Part shown: piece after piece, positions 35,268-44,307 of the stretch
Position numbering within the stretch: the stretch's first letter is position 1
How the letters are laid out: each line of letters opens with the position of its first letter
Source of the DNA: Limibacter armeniacum
GTDB lineage: Bacteria > Bacteroidota > Bacteroidia > Cytophagales > Flammeovirgaceae
Length of the DNA: 64,000 nucleotides
Direction: 5' to 3'
NCBI RefSeq assembly: GCF_036880985.1
Contig: NZ_JBAJNO010000008.1
Coordinates: 2,171,500-2,235,499 of the forward strand
Translations under genes and position numbers: made by a program
The notes under the pieces: generated by a model
What the model was told of the DNA's origin: nothing
Seen by the model: the letters and a program-made list of their open reading frames with translations, nothing else
The model's database searches: none

Positions 35268-36110
35268 ATGTCACCTATTATCCAACCTGAAGAACTATTG
35301 AAAATCTACCAGCATGAAAATGTAGTATTGGTAGATGCTGGCAGTGGCGGACCTGCTATTGAGAATTATAACCATAAGCATCTGAAAGGAGCGCTTTATG
35401 TTGATTTGAACGATCAGTTATCTGATATCAAAGAGGATGCTGCAATTGGAGGAAGACACCCGTTGCCTTCCATTAGTCAATTCAATAAGGTACTGACAGA
35501 CTTGGGAGTAGCGGCAGATTCACATGTCATCATTTATGATGATAAAAAAGGGGCTAATGCTTCTGCGAGATTTTGGTGGATGCTTAAGTCAGTTGGACAC
35601 GAGAAAGTACAGGTATTGAGTGGCGGTTTGCAGGCAGCAGCGCAAGCTGGTATTCCAACTAGTTCTGAAAAAGAAACTCCAAAAGAAAATACCGCTTACA
35701 AGGCTACTGAATGGCAACTGCCTTTGGTAGGTATCAGTGAAGTAGAGAAAGTATCCAAATCACCAGACTATTTGGTGGTAGACGTTCGAGAGGAAGACCG
35801 ATATAATGGATTGACAGAGCCAATTGATTTGATTGCTGGTCATATTCCGGGAGCGGTGAACATTCCGCTTAGCCAAAACCTGAATAGTGATGGAAGTTTT
35901 AAATCTCCTGAGGCACTGAAAAAGCAATACACAGAAGTAATTGGTAACAGGAATTCTGAAAATATTATTATACACTGTGGCTCAGGTGTCACGGCGTGTC
36001 ATACGATTTTGGCTATGGCTTATGCAGGAATGGAAATTCCAAACCTATATGTAGGGTCATGGAGTGAGTGGTCTAGAAATAATAAAGAAATGATCACCGC
36101 AGCAAAGTAA
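35268..36110 (+). CDS. sseA: sulfurtransferase with two rhodanese domains
   Basis: The 280-residue protein is a tandem rhodanese. The N-terminal domain (~1-140) is structural. The C-terminal domain (~155-280) carries the active-site Cys237 in HCGSGVTAC. The CGSGVTA loop is typical of 3-mercaptopyruvate sulfurtransferases rather than thiosulfate-specific rhodaneses. Arg/Glu residues in 'VDVREEDRYNG' also fit. It transfers sulfane sulfur from 3-mercaptopyruvate to acceptors such as thioredoxin or cyanide. It starts 37 bases after the MORN gene and may be co-transcribed with it, and it has its own terminator. Confidence 0.85.
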   Translation: MSPIIQPEELLKIYQHENVVLVDAGSGGPAIENYNHKHLKGALYVDLNDQLSDIKEDAAIGGRHPLPSISQFNKVLTDLGVAADSHVIIYDDKKGANASARFWWMLKSVGHEKVQVLSGGLQAAAQAGIPTSSEKETPKENTAYKATEWQLPLVGISEVEKVSKSPDYLVVDVREEDRYNGLTEPIDLIAGHIPGAVNIPLSQNLNSDGSFKSPEALKKQYTEVIGNRNSENIIIHCGSGVTACHTILAMAYAGMEIPNLYVGSWSEWSRNNKEMITAAK

Positions 36111-36119
36111 GAATAAGTC

Positions 36120-36163
36120 AGGACAGAAATTTTAAAATTGATTTTCTGTCCTGTCTTTTTTTA
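36120..36163 (+). terminator. intrinsic terminator
   Basis: AGGACAGAAA and TTTCTGTCCT form a stem followed by T-rich sequence, just after the sulfurtransferase gene. Confidence 0.85.
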
Positions 36164-36175
36164 ACCTGATTTTTT

Positions 36176-36604
36176 ATGAAACTAAAAACACAACAGGTAG
36201 CCCAACCTCAATCCAAACGCAACAGAGTTCAGTACTTTTTAATGGTAATAGCTGTAATTGGTTTAGGGCTATTATCAAGGACATCTGTAATACCTTCCAT
36301 CATTTACCCATACTTGGGAGATGCTTTGTATGCACTTATGATCTATTTTATCATTGGATTTTGCTTCCCCAATAAAAAATCAATTTCTATAATGCTGATT
36401 TGTATAGGTATATGCTTTCTAATCGAAATAAGCCAACTATACAAAGCAGATTGGATAATGCTAGTTCGAAGCTACAAGATTGGCAGTCTTATCCTAGGTC
36501 ATGGTTTTCTATGGAGCGATTTGATTTGCTATTCATTTGGTGGTCTAGTAGGTTATGTGATAGAAAAGACAACACTGAATAAAATAACGGTGCAATTGCG
36601 TTAA
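36176..36604 (+). CDS. DUF2809 family membrane protein
   Basis: The 142-residue inner-membrane protein has four hydrophobic segments. The DUF2809 pattern is visible as 'GLLSRTS..P...YLGDALYALMIYF', 'FLIEISQLYKADW', and 'LILGHGFLWSDLICYSFG' near the C-terminus. The family is thought to be small membrane proteins of unknown function. It begins directly after the preceding terminator, so it probably has its own promoter. Confidence 0.85.
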   Translation: MKLKTQQVAQPQSKRNRVQYFLMVIAVIGLGLLSRTSVIPSIIYPYLGDALYALMIYFIIGFCFPNKKSISIMLICIGICFLIEISQLYKADWIMLVRSYKIGSLILGHGFLWSDLICYSFGGLVGYVIEKTTLNKITVQLR

Positions 36605-36721
36605 ACTTAGTTTGTTTAATTTTTTTTCATCAAACCTTATTAGGATTGTTTATTCCGTATTGGATAGGTAAAATAGTTGGTTGGTATACGTTACTAAAAA
36701 ATTAAAATTCTAATAGAAGCA

Positions 36722-37093
36722 ATGGATAATAGTTTTGTGGATTTTTTTACAAGTGAAGAGTATCAGAGTGTTACTGTTTGTTTTCATTCGGAAAAAGATA
36801 TTCCCTTCAAGTTTGGCGAAAAGTTAAACGAGATAAATGAGTATGCCTATATGAATGGGTATAATTGGGCTGCGGTTCTTGAAGCTTATTTACATCAAGA
36901 AGCCCCCGAATTATTAGTGGATTTGGAAATGATGCCTGAAGCTGGCTCTTGTTTTATGAGTTACAACCAATTGCATGAGTCAAATATTGACAAAGCCAAA
37001 AGACTTGTCGATTTGATAAATGACTTGGTTGTCAATGAGCGTGAACTAGTGGACTTTGTGAAAAATAATGGTGAAGAAATAGCGTGGGATTGA
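36722..37093 (+). CDS. Imm51-like immunity family protein
   Basis: The 123-residue acidic cytoplasmic protein resembles the Imm51 family of predicted immunity proteins. A short N-terminal strand region is followed by 'MNGYNWAAVLEAYLHQEAPELLVDLEMMPEAGSC', in which the GY(D/N)W motif and the E-x-E-x-x-PEAGxx segment are conserved. A C-terminal helical region follows (LVDLINDLVVNERELVDFV). No polymorphic toxin gene is visible nearby, so its cognate toxin, if any, is absent here. The next small gene begins 34 bases downstream on the same strand. Confidence 0.65.
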   Translation: MDNSFVDFFTSEEYQSVTVCFHSEKDIPFKFGEKLNEINEYAYMNGYNWAAVLEAYLHQEAPELLVDLEMMPEAGSCFMSYNQLHESNIDKAKRLVDLINDLVVNERELVDFVKNNGEEIAWD

Positions 37094-37127
37094 CCTTAAG
37101 AAGGTAGGAAAAGACTGTAAGTACATA

Positions 37128-37649
37128 ATGAAGCTTAAACAAAAAGTGGTTATTGACTTTAAGGAGTTCTTGACTACTGCAAAGTTCGATTATCTGAAAA
37201 TTGGAGATACAAAAGAGTGGGTTTTAAATAACTTTCCTGATCCAGATTCTTTTGACGAGTACCCAGACATGATCAAAGATGACATTTGGCGGTATGGAAA
37301 TATCGAACTTCATTTTCATAATGAAGCGTTATTTTTGATATACTCTGACTATATACAAGAATTGAATGGAGGTGATTCATTGGATTTGAAGAAATGGTTT
37401 TTAGAAGATATTCAAAAACTGACGTTACTTGATGTGATTTCGATTTTTAACAAGAACCATGTTGACTATTGTAAGAAGACATATACCACAGGACAAACCA
37501 CAGTAACGCTTGATCTGTCTTCCGGTGTTAAGCTAGGTTTTTCACTAGAAGAAGCCGATGGAGAGGATACTGAAGGTTTTTATGAAAGGTCTAAAAGTTC
37601 AAACCAAGATATATTTATGCTCACTTCATTCAGTTTAATGGGGAGTTAA
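37128..37649 (+). CDS. uncharacterised immunity-like cytoplasmic protein
   Basis: I do not recognise a named family with certainty, but the pattern occurs in small predicted immunity-type proteins: 'FDYLKIGDTKEWVLNNFPDPDSF', 'IWRYGNIELHFHNEALFLIYSDYI' and 'LDLSSGVKLGFSLEEAD'. The 173-residue protein is acidic, with an alternating strand/helix pattern and no export signal. It follows the Imm51-like gene by 34 bases, suggesting one transcript, and ends at a terminator shared with the convergent 1292-residue gene. The immunity role is inferred from neighbours and size only. Confidence 0.5.
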   Translation: MKLKQKVVIDFKEFLTTAKFDYLKIGDTKEWVLNNFPDPDSFDEYPDMIKDDIWRYGNIELHFHNEALFLIYSDYIQELNGGDSLDLKKWFLEDIQKLTLLDVISIFNKNHVDYCKKTYTTGQTTVTLDLSSGVKLGFSLEEADGEDTEGFYERSKSSNQDIFMLTSFSLMGS

Positions 37650-37683
37650 GGTTGGTCACTGGTCTTCCATCAAAAAATGATTT

Positions 37684-37724
37684 AAAAAGAAGGGAGCTAT
37701 CTTAAAAGATGCTCCCTTCTTTTT
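37684..37724. terminator. bidirectional intrinsic terminator
   Basis: AAAAAGAAGGGAGC and GCTCCCTTCTTTTT form the main stem, extended by an inner ATCT/AGAT pair around a TAAA loop. It overlaps the last two bases of the convergent large gene and serves both strands. Confidence 0.88.
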
Positions 37725-40700
37725 AAATCACCTCAAAAGTTTTCTCAGCTAAAAGATTTCCATCTGTATCATGGGCTGTCATATGGTATTGCCCAGTAAG
37801 CAGTTCTTCTTTTGGATCAAAATACCATCCCAAGAATATATTGGAATTACTGTAACCGTTTTGTGTCCATTGGGAAGTGTATTGTATCACTTCATTAGTC
37901 TCTGGATTCCTATATGGGTGGGAGACCGTTACCTGATGTACCAATACTTTTGGTGCTGTTTCAGGATGTGTAGCTGTAAAGCGCAACCCGAAGTAAGTAT
38001 CTGGCTCACCTTTGATCTGTGTGGTTTGTAAAGTACACAGTGGTTCACGTGCAGTTTTTCGGGTTGAGCCAGATTGAGGATCCGTGTTTCCCTCCATAAC
38101 ATACACGCCATAGTCCACAATATGACATTGAACTGCCTCTTTAGTCTTTATATGGTATCGTATATACAGCTGCTCAATATGATTACGAAGTTTGGAAGAC
38201 TTGCTACGTTCAAGACTGATCACCAATGGATGATATTGTGGGAATGGTGCCAATATAGAAAGTAACTGGATCTGTACAGCTATCTTTTCTTTCACCACAA
38301 AAGGAGATACATCTACCTTGAGTGCAATCTTTGGAATCAGACGGAATTGTTCCTGCTCTACCAGCATCTTAAAGATGGCTTTTCGGTCAACTTGATTTTC
38401 CATCAGCATATCTAGGTACGCTTCCTTACTTAAGCCAGTCGTTATATCCAGACATTCATGGGAGACCATGCCCAGAAAACGGAGGGTGTTGCCTCTTACA
38501 TGTTCACTTGCTTTTAGGAGCAAATCATTGAGACTTGCCTCATAAAAGCTTTCTCTGGAACTGAATTGATCGGGATTAATGCCATACCTGATAATATGCT
38601 CAACAGCTCTCAAAGGAGAACCACCCAATAAGTAACTGCTTACTTTGAGCCATTCCTTTTTGTAATCTACTTGTGACCATGATAGCAGTTCATCTATATG
38701 TTCTTGTGGGCAAGTATCATCAATAATGATTGCCTTGATTTGTGCTTGGTATATATTGTCCGAATCAAATCCGTTTCGCAACAGCCACAGCTCTTCTTTG
38801 CCCAAGACAGGCATTAGTTGGTCACCATCTCGCTTCAGTACCAAGTATTGCCACTCTTTTTTATTGCTCAGTTGTTCTTGACAGGCTTCCTTGGTTAAAG
38901 GAGGTCGCTGATCTACAGGTGTGTCTTGCAGTATTTGCTGAAGCAACTCATTGTGATTATGCCACTCATCCCACTCTACAAATTGACAATTGATCCCTTC
39001 AGCCTCCAAACGGTTTTTAAAGTAGATGGGTAAGTCATTCAGGCTGAATTTTGCCTTCAGTTTACGGATAAACAGTTCAAATAACTGTCTGTCATAAATT
39101 TTGGAATAGTCATTTTGAGGAAATGCTGAAGCGGCATCATCCACAATTGTTGATTGCGTGCTATATGAGAGGTACTGCAAGCCAATCTTCAAAGCGTTAC
39201 GTTGCCTTTGGTGTATCCGCTGTAGAAAACTGACAGGAACAGGCTTATGCATTTCACTCCATTCCGCTAATAGTTGTTTGTAATATGGTTGCTTATAACT
39301 CTCATAGCGTCCTGCAAATTGCTGAAACTGGAATGCCCAGTAGCCTTCATCTGACAAACCTTGTGATTTGAAGCCATCCAACATATCCAGCATAGGCGCT
39401 ACATTGTCATGCCAATCGTCACGGCGGTCATCCTTGTATGCCTTAGCCAACATATGGGTCATGCGGACTGGTGCCAGTGTAAAAATTAGTTTCAATAATC
39501 GATTCAGTGCATGGGAACAGGAAAGTTCTGGCTGTGTGCCAGCTAGGTGTGCCACATAAAGCAGTTTCTGAGTTTGGTCACTGAAGTTTCTGAGCCAATT
39601 TACCTCTCGCAGTTTGTCAGAGATTACATCATCGTACTCCAAGTTTTTCTCCAAAATAGCAAGAGCCTTCTCTTCGCTGGCTTTATAAGACAAGCGCTTT
39701 TCTCCATCCATCACATGCCCTTGGCGGATAAATTGCTCAAAGGCAAGGAAGTCCGGATAGTGTACCATAATTCCCTCAATGTAATCTTTATGGGCAGGAT
39801 AGGCATAGCTGCCCGATTTTGAGGTCTGGATGGTGTCATCAGAAGGGAAAAGAGTATCCTTTCTCAAGTCAAGTAGCAGCTTATCCAAAGCATATTGCTC
39901 TACATAAACCTTGGAGGCTTGTGTCAGTGCATCGTCACGCCCAACCTTGCTATCCTGAGAGATAATATAGGATGCAGTAATAAGCAGTTCAATTATAAGG
40001 TCGTTGTCTTCATCTGTAATAGAGAATAGCGTGTTAGGTAATTTTTCAACAGCCTCAGACCTGTTTTCATCAATGATTTTCCAGCACTTTTCAACTTGGT
40101 TGCCATATATATCATCTGCAAATTCCTTGATTTCTGATAGCCTGTTTTCCAGTTTTTGATACCAGTTAATCGAAAAGACCTTTTCAAATGTCTCCTGATC
40201 ACATAACTCAAAGTCTTCTATAATTAATGTAACCGTATCACTGTTAAATGACTCTTTTCCATTTAAGCGAAAAATTACTTCGAGGAATCGAATTAGCCAT
40301 GCATCCTGTTTCTCGACCTCCATGATGACATCTTCATAAAATGCATCAAACAAAGGGTTAATTATATCATCAAGGTATCTCCAAACATACTTCATATTGA
40401 AGGCATGTTCGTCCAGTTCCTTATACAGATCAAATTTCCCTTTCTTTGAAGAACTGTAGATGTCCATTTTCTCCAAAGTCTCCAGTACTGATTTATCAGT
40501 GCCTTCTTCTATATATGCCCATACTTTATCACCATTTTTGACTGCTTGCGTGATAAATGTTTTCCAGTTGTCAAAAGGATGATTCTTTGTTGGTGTCTTC
40601 TCAATCTCTTGAGAGATTTTAGCTTTGTACTCCTGTATTGAAGGAACTATTGTTCTACCCAGTTTATCCTCCACATAGGACTTTATTTCGGCTATTTCCT

Positions 40701-41601
40701 CTTCAGCAGGTCCATTGATAAATGTTTGGGTTAGGTACTCATCAATATCAAAATCATCATCCCAAGTATCAGAAGGGTAATGAAGCATCATGATATCCAT
40801 GACCATAGTCCGGAGAGGGTTATTGTTGTAATACCTTACATCATCGGTGTACTGAAGGAAGAGCTGCTCTTGAAAACGAGTCACCAGCAAATCCTTGAAA
40901 AGCTGAAAAGCTTCAGGGTTGTTTCTGAAATGTTCAATTAGGTCAAACTGACTTTCGATCCTCTCAGTTTCATCCATTCCATCCATAGTGCTATAACCCA
41001 ACATATATTCTCGGGCACTGGAGTGATCACAATAACAGAATGCTTTGATAGTGTCAGGGGTGATACCAAACTTATCAGACCATGCGCCCAAATATGAAAG
41101 TGCCTCAGGCATATGCTCATCATCCCAGTAAGGCACAAAGAAACCTGCCAAAAGGTAGCCGTATTTCGGTTTTAGTGTTGCCAGTAAATCCAGTGGTTCA
41201 AGCCCAAATGGGCTTTCAGAAGTGATCCACATTTTTGAGGAGTCATTGATGCTTCGGGCAAAAAAGACAATGCTTTCACAGGCGGCCACGATATCCCCTT
41301 CCAGTTCGGGGTATTTTGCTGCACACAAGAAGCAAAGTGTTTCAGTCAAGAGCTGTTCTTTCAGATCATCGTCCTTATACCGTAATTCAGTCTTAATGTA
41401 TTTAAGTAAGGCAGGATGTCGCTCAAAATCACTCAATGAAATATCCGTGGTTGGCTCAAAATGCGCAACACAGTAGTTGTCCTCAAACCCTTTACCTGAC
41501 CTGATCAGCTCACTGTATTGTTTTAATGCTTCACGGATAGAAGCTATATCATCAGGGGTATAGCTGATGACATATAATGGATCATACTCTTCTTGTCTCA
41601 T
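37723..41601 (-). CDS. very large cytoplasmic protein of unknown function with C-terminal DUF3859-like domain
   Basis: I do not recognise the main body of this 1292-residue protein. It has no signal peptide or membrane segments and is strongly acidic and mostly helical by composition. Numerous short Trp/Tyr-containing helical repeats, such as those near residues 130-250 and 700-800, recall TPR/HEAT-like scaffolds. The last ~131 residues (from 'VDYGVYVMEG') form a beta-rich unit with 'TYFGLRFTATHPE', 'VSHPYRNPETNEV' and a closing 'KEELLTGQYHMTAHDTDGNLLAEKTFEV', which resembles DUF3859. It is transcribed convergently to the Imm51-like pair. No enzyme motif is visible. It could be a scaffold, a toxin-related or defence-related protein, or a housekeeping protein. 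Confidence 0.6.
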   Translation of the reverse strand: MRQEEYDPLYVISYTPDDIASIREALKQYSELIRSGKGFEDNYCVAHFEPTTDISLSDFERHPALLKYIKTELRYKDDDLKEQLLTETLCFLCAAKYPELEGDIVAACESIVFFARSINDSSKMWITSESPFGLEPLDLLATLKPKYGYLLAGFFVPYWDDEHMPEALSYLGAWSDKFGITPDTIKAFCYCDHSSAREYMLGYSTMDGMDETERIESQFDLIEHFRNNPEAFQLFKDLLVTRFQEQLFLQYTDDVRYYNNNPLRTMVMDIMMLHYPSDTWDDDFDIDEYLTQTFINGPAEEEIAEIKSYVEDKLGRTIVPSIQEYKAKISQEIEKTPTKNHPFDNWKTFITQAVKNGDKVWAYIEEGTDKSVLETLEKMDIYSSSKKGKFDLYKELDEHAFNMKYVWRYLDDIINPLFDAFYEDVIMEVEKQDAWLIRFLEVIFRLNGKESFNSDTVTLIIEDFELCDQETFEKVFSINWYQKLENRLSEIKEFADDIYGNQVEKCWKIIDENRSEAVEKLPNTLFSITDEDNDLIIELLITASYIISQDSKVGRDDALTQASKVYVEQYALDKLLLDLRKDTLFPSDDTIQTSKSGSYAYPAHKDYIEGIMVHYPDFLAFEQFIRQGHVMDGEKRLSYKASEEKALAILEKNLEYDDVISDKLREVNWLRNFSDQTQKLLYVAHLAGTQPELSCSHALNRLLKLIFTLAPVRMTHMLAKAYKDDRRDDWHDNVAPMLDMLDGFKSQGLSDEGYWAFQFQQFAGRYESYKQPYYKQLLAEWSEMHKPVPVSFLQRIHQRQRNALKIGLQYLSYSTQSTIVDDAASAFPQNDYSKIYDRQLFELFIRKLKAKFSLNDLPIYFKNRLEAEGINCQFVEWDEWHNHNELLQQILQDTPVDQRPPLTKEACQEQLSNKKEWQYLVLKRDGDQLMPVLGKEELWLLRNGFDSDNIYQAQIKAIIIDDTCPQEHIDELLSWSQVDYKKEWLKVSSYLLGGSPLRAVEHIIRYGINPDQFSSRESFYEASLNDLLLKASEHVRGNTLRFLGMVSHECLDITTGLSKEAYLDMLMENQVDRKAIFKMLVEQEQFRLIPKIALKVDVSPFVVKEKIAVQIQLLSILAPFPQYHPLVISLERSKSSKLRNHIEQLYIRYHIKTKEAVQCHIVDYGVYVMEGNTDPQSGSTRKTAREPLCTLQTTQIKGEPDTYFGLRFTATHPETAPKVLVHQVTVSHPYRNPETNEVIQYTSQWTQNGYSNSNIFLGWYFDPKEELLTGQYHMTAHDTDGNLLAEKTFEVI

Positions 41602-42016
41602 TTTAAAAAATTTTAAAGTCAGTTTTTGGTATTAAACTGTTAGGTGTTAAAAAAATGATTTTGCTACCTGACCAATATTGGATCAAGGTCAGGAGACTCG
41701 TTTAAATTTGGTTGAAATATTTCGATTTCTGGAATTTAAAATGGGAGAGACTAATAAATATAGACTCAATACCAATTTCATTACCATTTTTGAAATATGT
41801 GTAAAAATATAACAAACTATGATTGTTTAAAAGTGATTGATAGGGGTGGAATTCTAGAGTTCGTTAAGCCAGTTGAAGTTTGTGAAATTTGAAATAGATG
41901 TGTAATTAATTGTTTGTCAAAGTAGAAGGTTGTGTCTTAGGACTTTTGTTTGCTTTCTAATGGTCTAACTTTAATTTTTCATTTGGTAAAAAAATAAGCA
42001 TATATTCACTTTCATT
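41602..42016. other. divergent AT-rich intergenic region with an inverted repeat
   Basis: This region separates the start of the large minus-strand gene from the start of the plus-strand S41 peptidase gene. At 41667-41693, CCTGACC and GGTCAGG form a 7-bp inverted repeat with a 13-base spacer and no T-run. It could be an operator for the large gene. I found no clear consensus promoter. Confidence 0.45.
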
Positions 42017-43429
42017 ATGAAAAAAACATTATCAATCACCTTAATCTCATTACTCATTTTTTCTTGTAGTTATTCAGAAAAGCAGAAATCATCTCTTGAT
42101 GGGGTTTGGGAATCAATAGGCTCATCCAGAATCATTGAGATAAAGAAAGATAGTTTTCAACTCTATGATTTTTCAGTAATATCCTGTTTACCAGTAAGAA
42201 AAGGATTAACATCCGAATTTGATGATGCAATCAAAGTCAAAGGTGATACACTTTTAATGAAAGTAGGGGTTATGCCTTACTATTATAAAAGAGTTGATAG
42301 CCTTCCTGAATTGTGTTTGGAAACAATCTCTCCCAAGAAAAAAAGTGACCCTGTTTATAATTTTGAAGTTTTTGCTAAAACCATAGAAGAGAACTACGTT
42401 TTTATGAAACTGAACCATCTCAATTGGGATAGTTTGTATACTTCGTTTAAGAGTAAGGTTACTGCAAATACGACAGATGTAGAACTTTATCAGTTGATGC
42501 ATCAATTGCTGAAGGGTATCCATGATAATCACGGCTATTTGGAAGCATCAGATGCAGTAGATCAAGAGTTGGAAAAGCAGGAGCAATCCATTGTTGATGT
42601 ACATATGAAAGAATATGGTGATTTTGAAATTGCAGATATGGTCGCAGCACATTACCTGAAGGAAGATTTAACAAAGGATTCATGGCTTATCCGATGGGGG
42701 GAAATGGACAATGGCTATGGTTATATTTTGATCAAAGCCATGTGGCTTTTTGCGGATTTACAGCTCACAGAAGCAGATGTAAATGAAAAAGGATATGTTG
42801 ACGCATATGTATCGAAGTTTCACCAAATGGATGAAGGGCAATACATAGAACAAGAGCGGAAAGCAGTTGCTAAACTGATGGACGGTGTAATACAAGACCT
42901 GAAGAATGCTGAGACCATTCTGATTGATATTAGGTTTAATGGAGGTGGACAAGACGCTGTAAGCCTTGAAATCCTGAGCAGGTTGAATAACACAAGGAGA
43001 AAAGTAATAACTCAAAAGCTAAAATATAAAGCAGGTTACTCACCTATAAATGCCATTTATTTAGAAGCGAAGGATTCAGCTTATCAAAAACCTGTGTTTT
43101 TACTAACTTCACAACAGACTGCTAGTGCTGCTGAAACGATGGCTTTGGCTGCTATGTCATTACCAAATGTCAAGAGAATTGGCGCACATACATCTGGTGC
43201 GCTCTCAACAGCTTTGGAAAAAACACTGCCAAATGGTTGGCATTTTACCATTTCCAATGAACTGTTTATGGATACAACAGGCACTTTTTATGAAAACAAA
43301 GGAGTTCCTGTAAATGCTCAATTAGATTACCCAGAAGATAGGCAAACATTTTTCAGAAGTGTCGCCAATGATTTGGAAGGAGATAAAAAGAAAGTACTGG
43401 AAGTGGTTGAAAATCATTTAAGCAAGTAA
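42017..43429 (+). CDS. S41 family peptidase lipoprotein
   Basis: The 470-residue protein has a lipoprotein signal (LIFSCSYS, Cys16). The C-terminal half matches the S41 (tail-specific/retinol-binding-like) fold: 'ILIDIRFNGGGQDAVSLEILSRL', the catalytic-Ser region 'LTSQQTASAAETMALAAM', and 'RIGAHTSGALSTALEKTLPNGWHFTISN'. A ~220-residue N-terminal domain replaces the PDZ domain found in CtpA. It is probably a periplasmic peptidase tethered to a membrane. The nucleophile is the Ser in TASAAE, but the Lys partner is not assigned. It is monocistronic. Confidence 0.8.
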   Translation: MKKTLSITLISLLIFSCSYSEKQKSSLDGVWESIGSSRIIEIKKDSFQLYDFSVISCLPVRKGLTSEFDDAIKVKGDTLLMKVGVMPYYYKRVDSLPELCLETISPKKKSDPVYNFEVFAKTIEENYVFMKLNHLNWDSLYTSFKSKVTANTTDVELYQLMHQLLKGIHDNHGYLEASDAVDQELEKQEQSIVDVHMKEYGDFEIADMVAAHYLKEDLTKDSWLIRWGEMDNGYGYILIKAMWLFADLQLTEADVNEKGYVDAYVSKFHQMDEGQYIEQERKAVAKLMDGVIQDLKNAETILIDIRFNGGGQDAVSLEILSRLNNTRRKVITQKLKYKAGYSPINAIYLEAKDSAYQKPVFLLTSQQTASAAETMALAAMSLPNVKRIGAHTSGALSTALEKTLPNGWHFTISNELFMDTTGTFYENKGVPVNAQLDYPEDRQTFFRSVANDLEGDKKKVLEVVENHLSK

Positions 43430-43539
43430 TCAAATGCTAATTATATGGCATGTTTTAAACCTATACGAATGTCTTATTTTGATATCCATAACGGTATGAA
43501 TTAATTGGATATCAATTTTTTAAAAAACTATTTCATACT

Positions 43540-44169
43540 ATGAGCCATTACAATAAAGAGTATTTCGACTGGCAAAAAAATATCGGTGCATTTGGCGGAA
43601 GCGCAAACCTTTTCAAGTTTGACGATTTTGTGAGAGAAGACACCAAGGTGATTGACTTTGGCTCTGGAGGTGGGTTTTTGCTTTCCAATATGAAGTCAAC
43701 AGAAAAGGTTGGAGTGGAGATTAATCCAGTCGCAAGGGAGAATGCTAATAAAATGGGCATCAAAACGGTTGAAGATGCAAATGAGCTAGAGAATGAATGG
43801 GCAGATGTGATTATCTCTAATCATGCTTTGGAACATGTAGAAAGTCCACTAGACGAATTAAAGAAATTGAATACTAAGCTTAAGAAAGGTGGTAAAATCG
43901 TATTTGTAGTTCCGTATGAAAGGAATAATAAATACAAAGAAGGGGATATCAACTTTCATTTGTATACATGGTCTGAAATGAATTTGGGTAACCTATTTAG
44001 CTTGGCAGGGTTTAAAGTTATTTCTGTTGGGGAGTTGAAACATAAATGGCCTCCGAAGTTCGCCAAGATTAGGCAGGTATTTGGAGATAGTATTTTTCAT
44101 CTCTCTTGTAAAATATATGGAAGGATAAGTACTGGTGTTAGCCAAATCAGAATTGTAGCTGAAAAATAG
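43540..44169 (+). CDS. class I SAM-dependent methyltransferase
   Basis: The 209-residue protein has the SAM-binding motif I 'VIDFGSGGGFLLSNM' (residues ~37-52), the acidic end of beta-2 (VGVEIN), motif 'NHALEHVESPLDELKKL' and 'LKKGGKIVFVVPYER'. It belongs to the Methyltransf_11/23 group, often used on small molecules, polyketide-like or glycan substrates. The C-terminus 'HKWPPKFAKIRQVFGD' is similar to glycan-biosynthesis methyltransferases. The substrate is unknown. A terminator follows. Confidence 0.82.
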   Translation: MSHYNKEYFDWQKNIGAFGGSANLFKFDDFVREDTKVIDFGSGGGFLLSNMKSTEKVGVEINPVARENANKMGIKTVEDANELENEWADVIISNHALEHVESPLDELKKLNTKLKKGGKIVFVVPYERNNKYKEGDINFHLYTWSEMNLGNLFSLAGFKVISVGELKHKWPPKFAKIRQVFGDSIFHLSCKIYGRISTGVSQIRIVAEK

Positions 44170-44224
44170 GCTAACTATCTATTCGATAGATAAAAAGGAG
44201 CTCAGTCCAAATTGAGTTCATGAT

Positions 44225-44258
44225 AGTAGGATAAGCGAAGGTTTGTCCTACTTTTTTT
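44225..44258 (+). terminator. intrinsic terminator
   Basis: AGTAGGATAA and TTGTCCTACT form a stem followed by seven T, after the methyltransferase gene. Confidence 0.8.
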
Positions 44259-44298
44259 ATACTCTAATGTGAATGATGGATTAGAGAATGTCTTTATA

Positions 44299-44307
44299 CT
44301 CCTGCAT
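44299..44307. repeat. 9-bp target-site duplication, left copy
   Basis: CTCCTGCAT, repeated exactly at 45587-45595, immediately flanks the inverted repeats of the IS4-type element. Confidence 0.85.

Noticed and set aside
34750-35274. 174-residue antisense frame over the MORN gene
   Set aside because: It is opposite a recognised multi-domain gene; the encoded sequence is Leu/His/Ser-rich with no motif.
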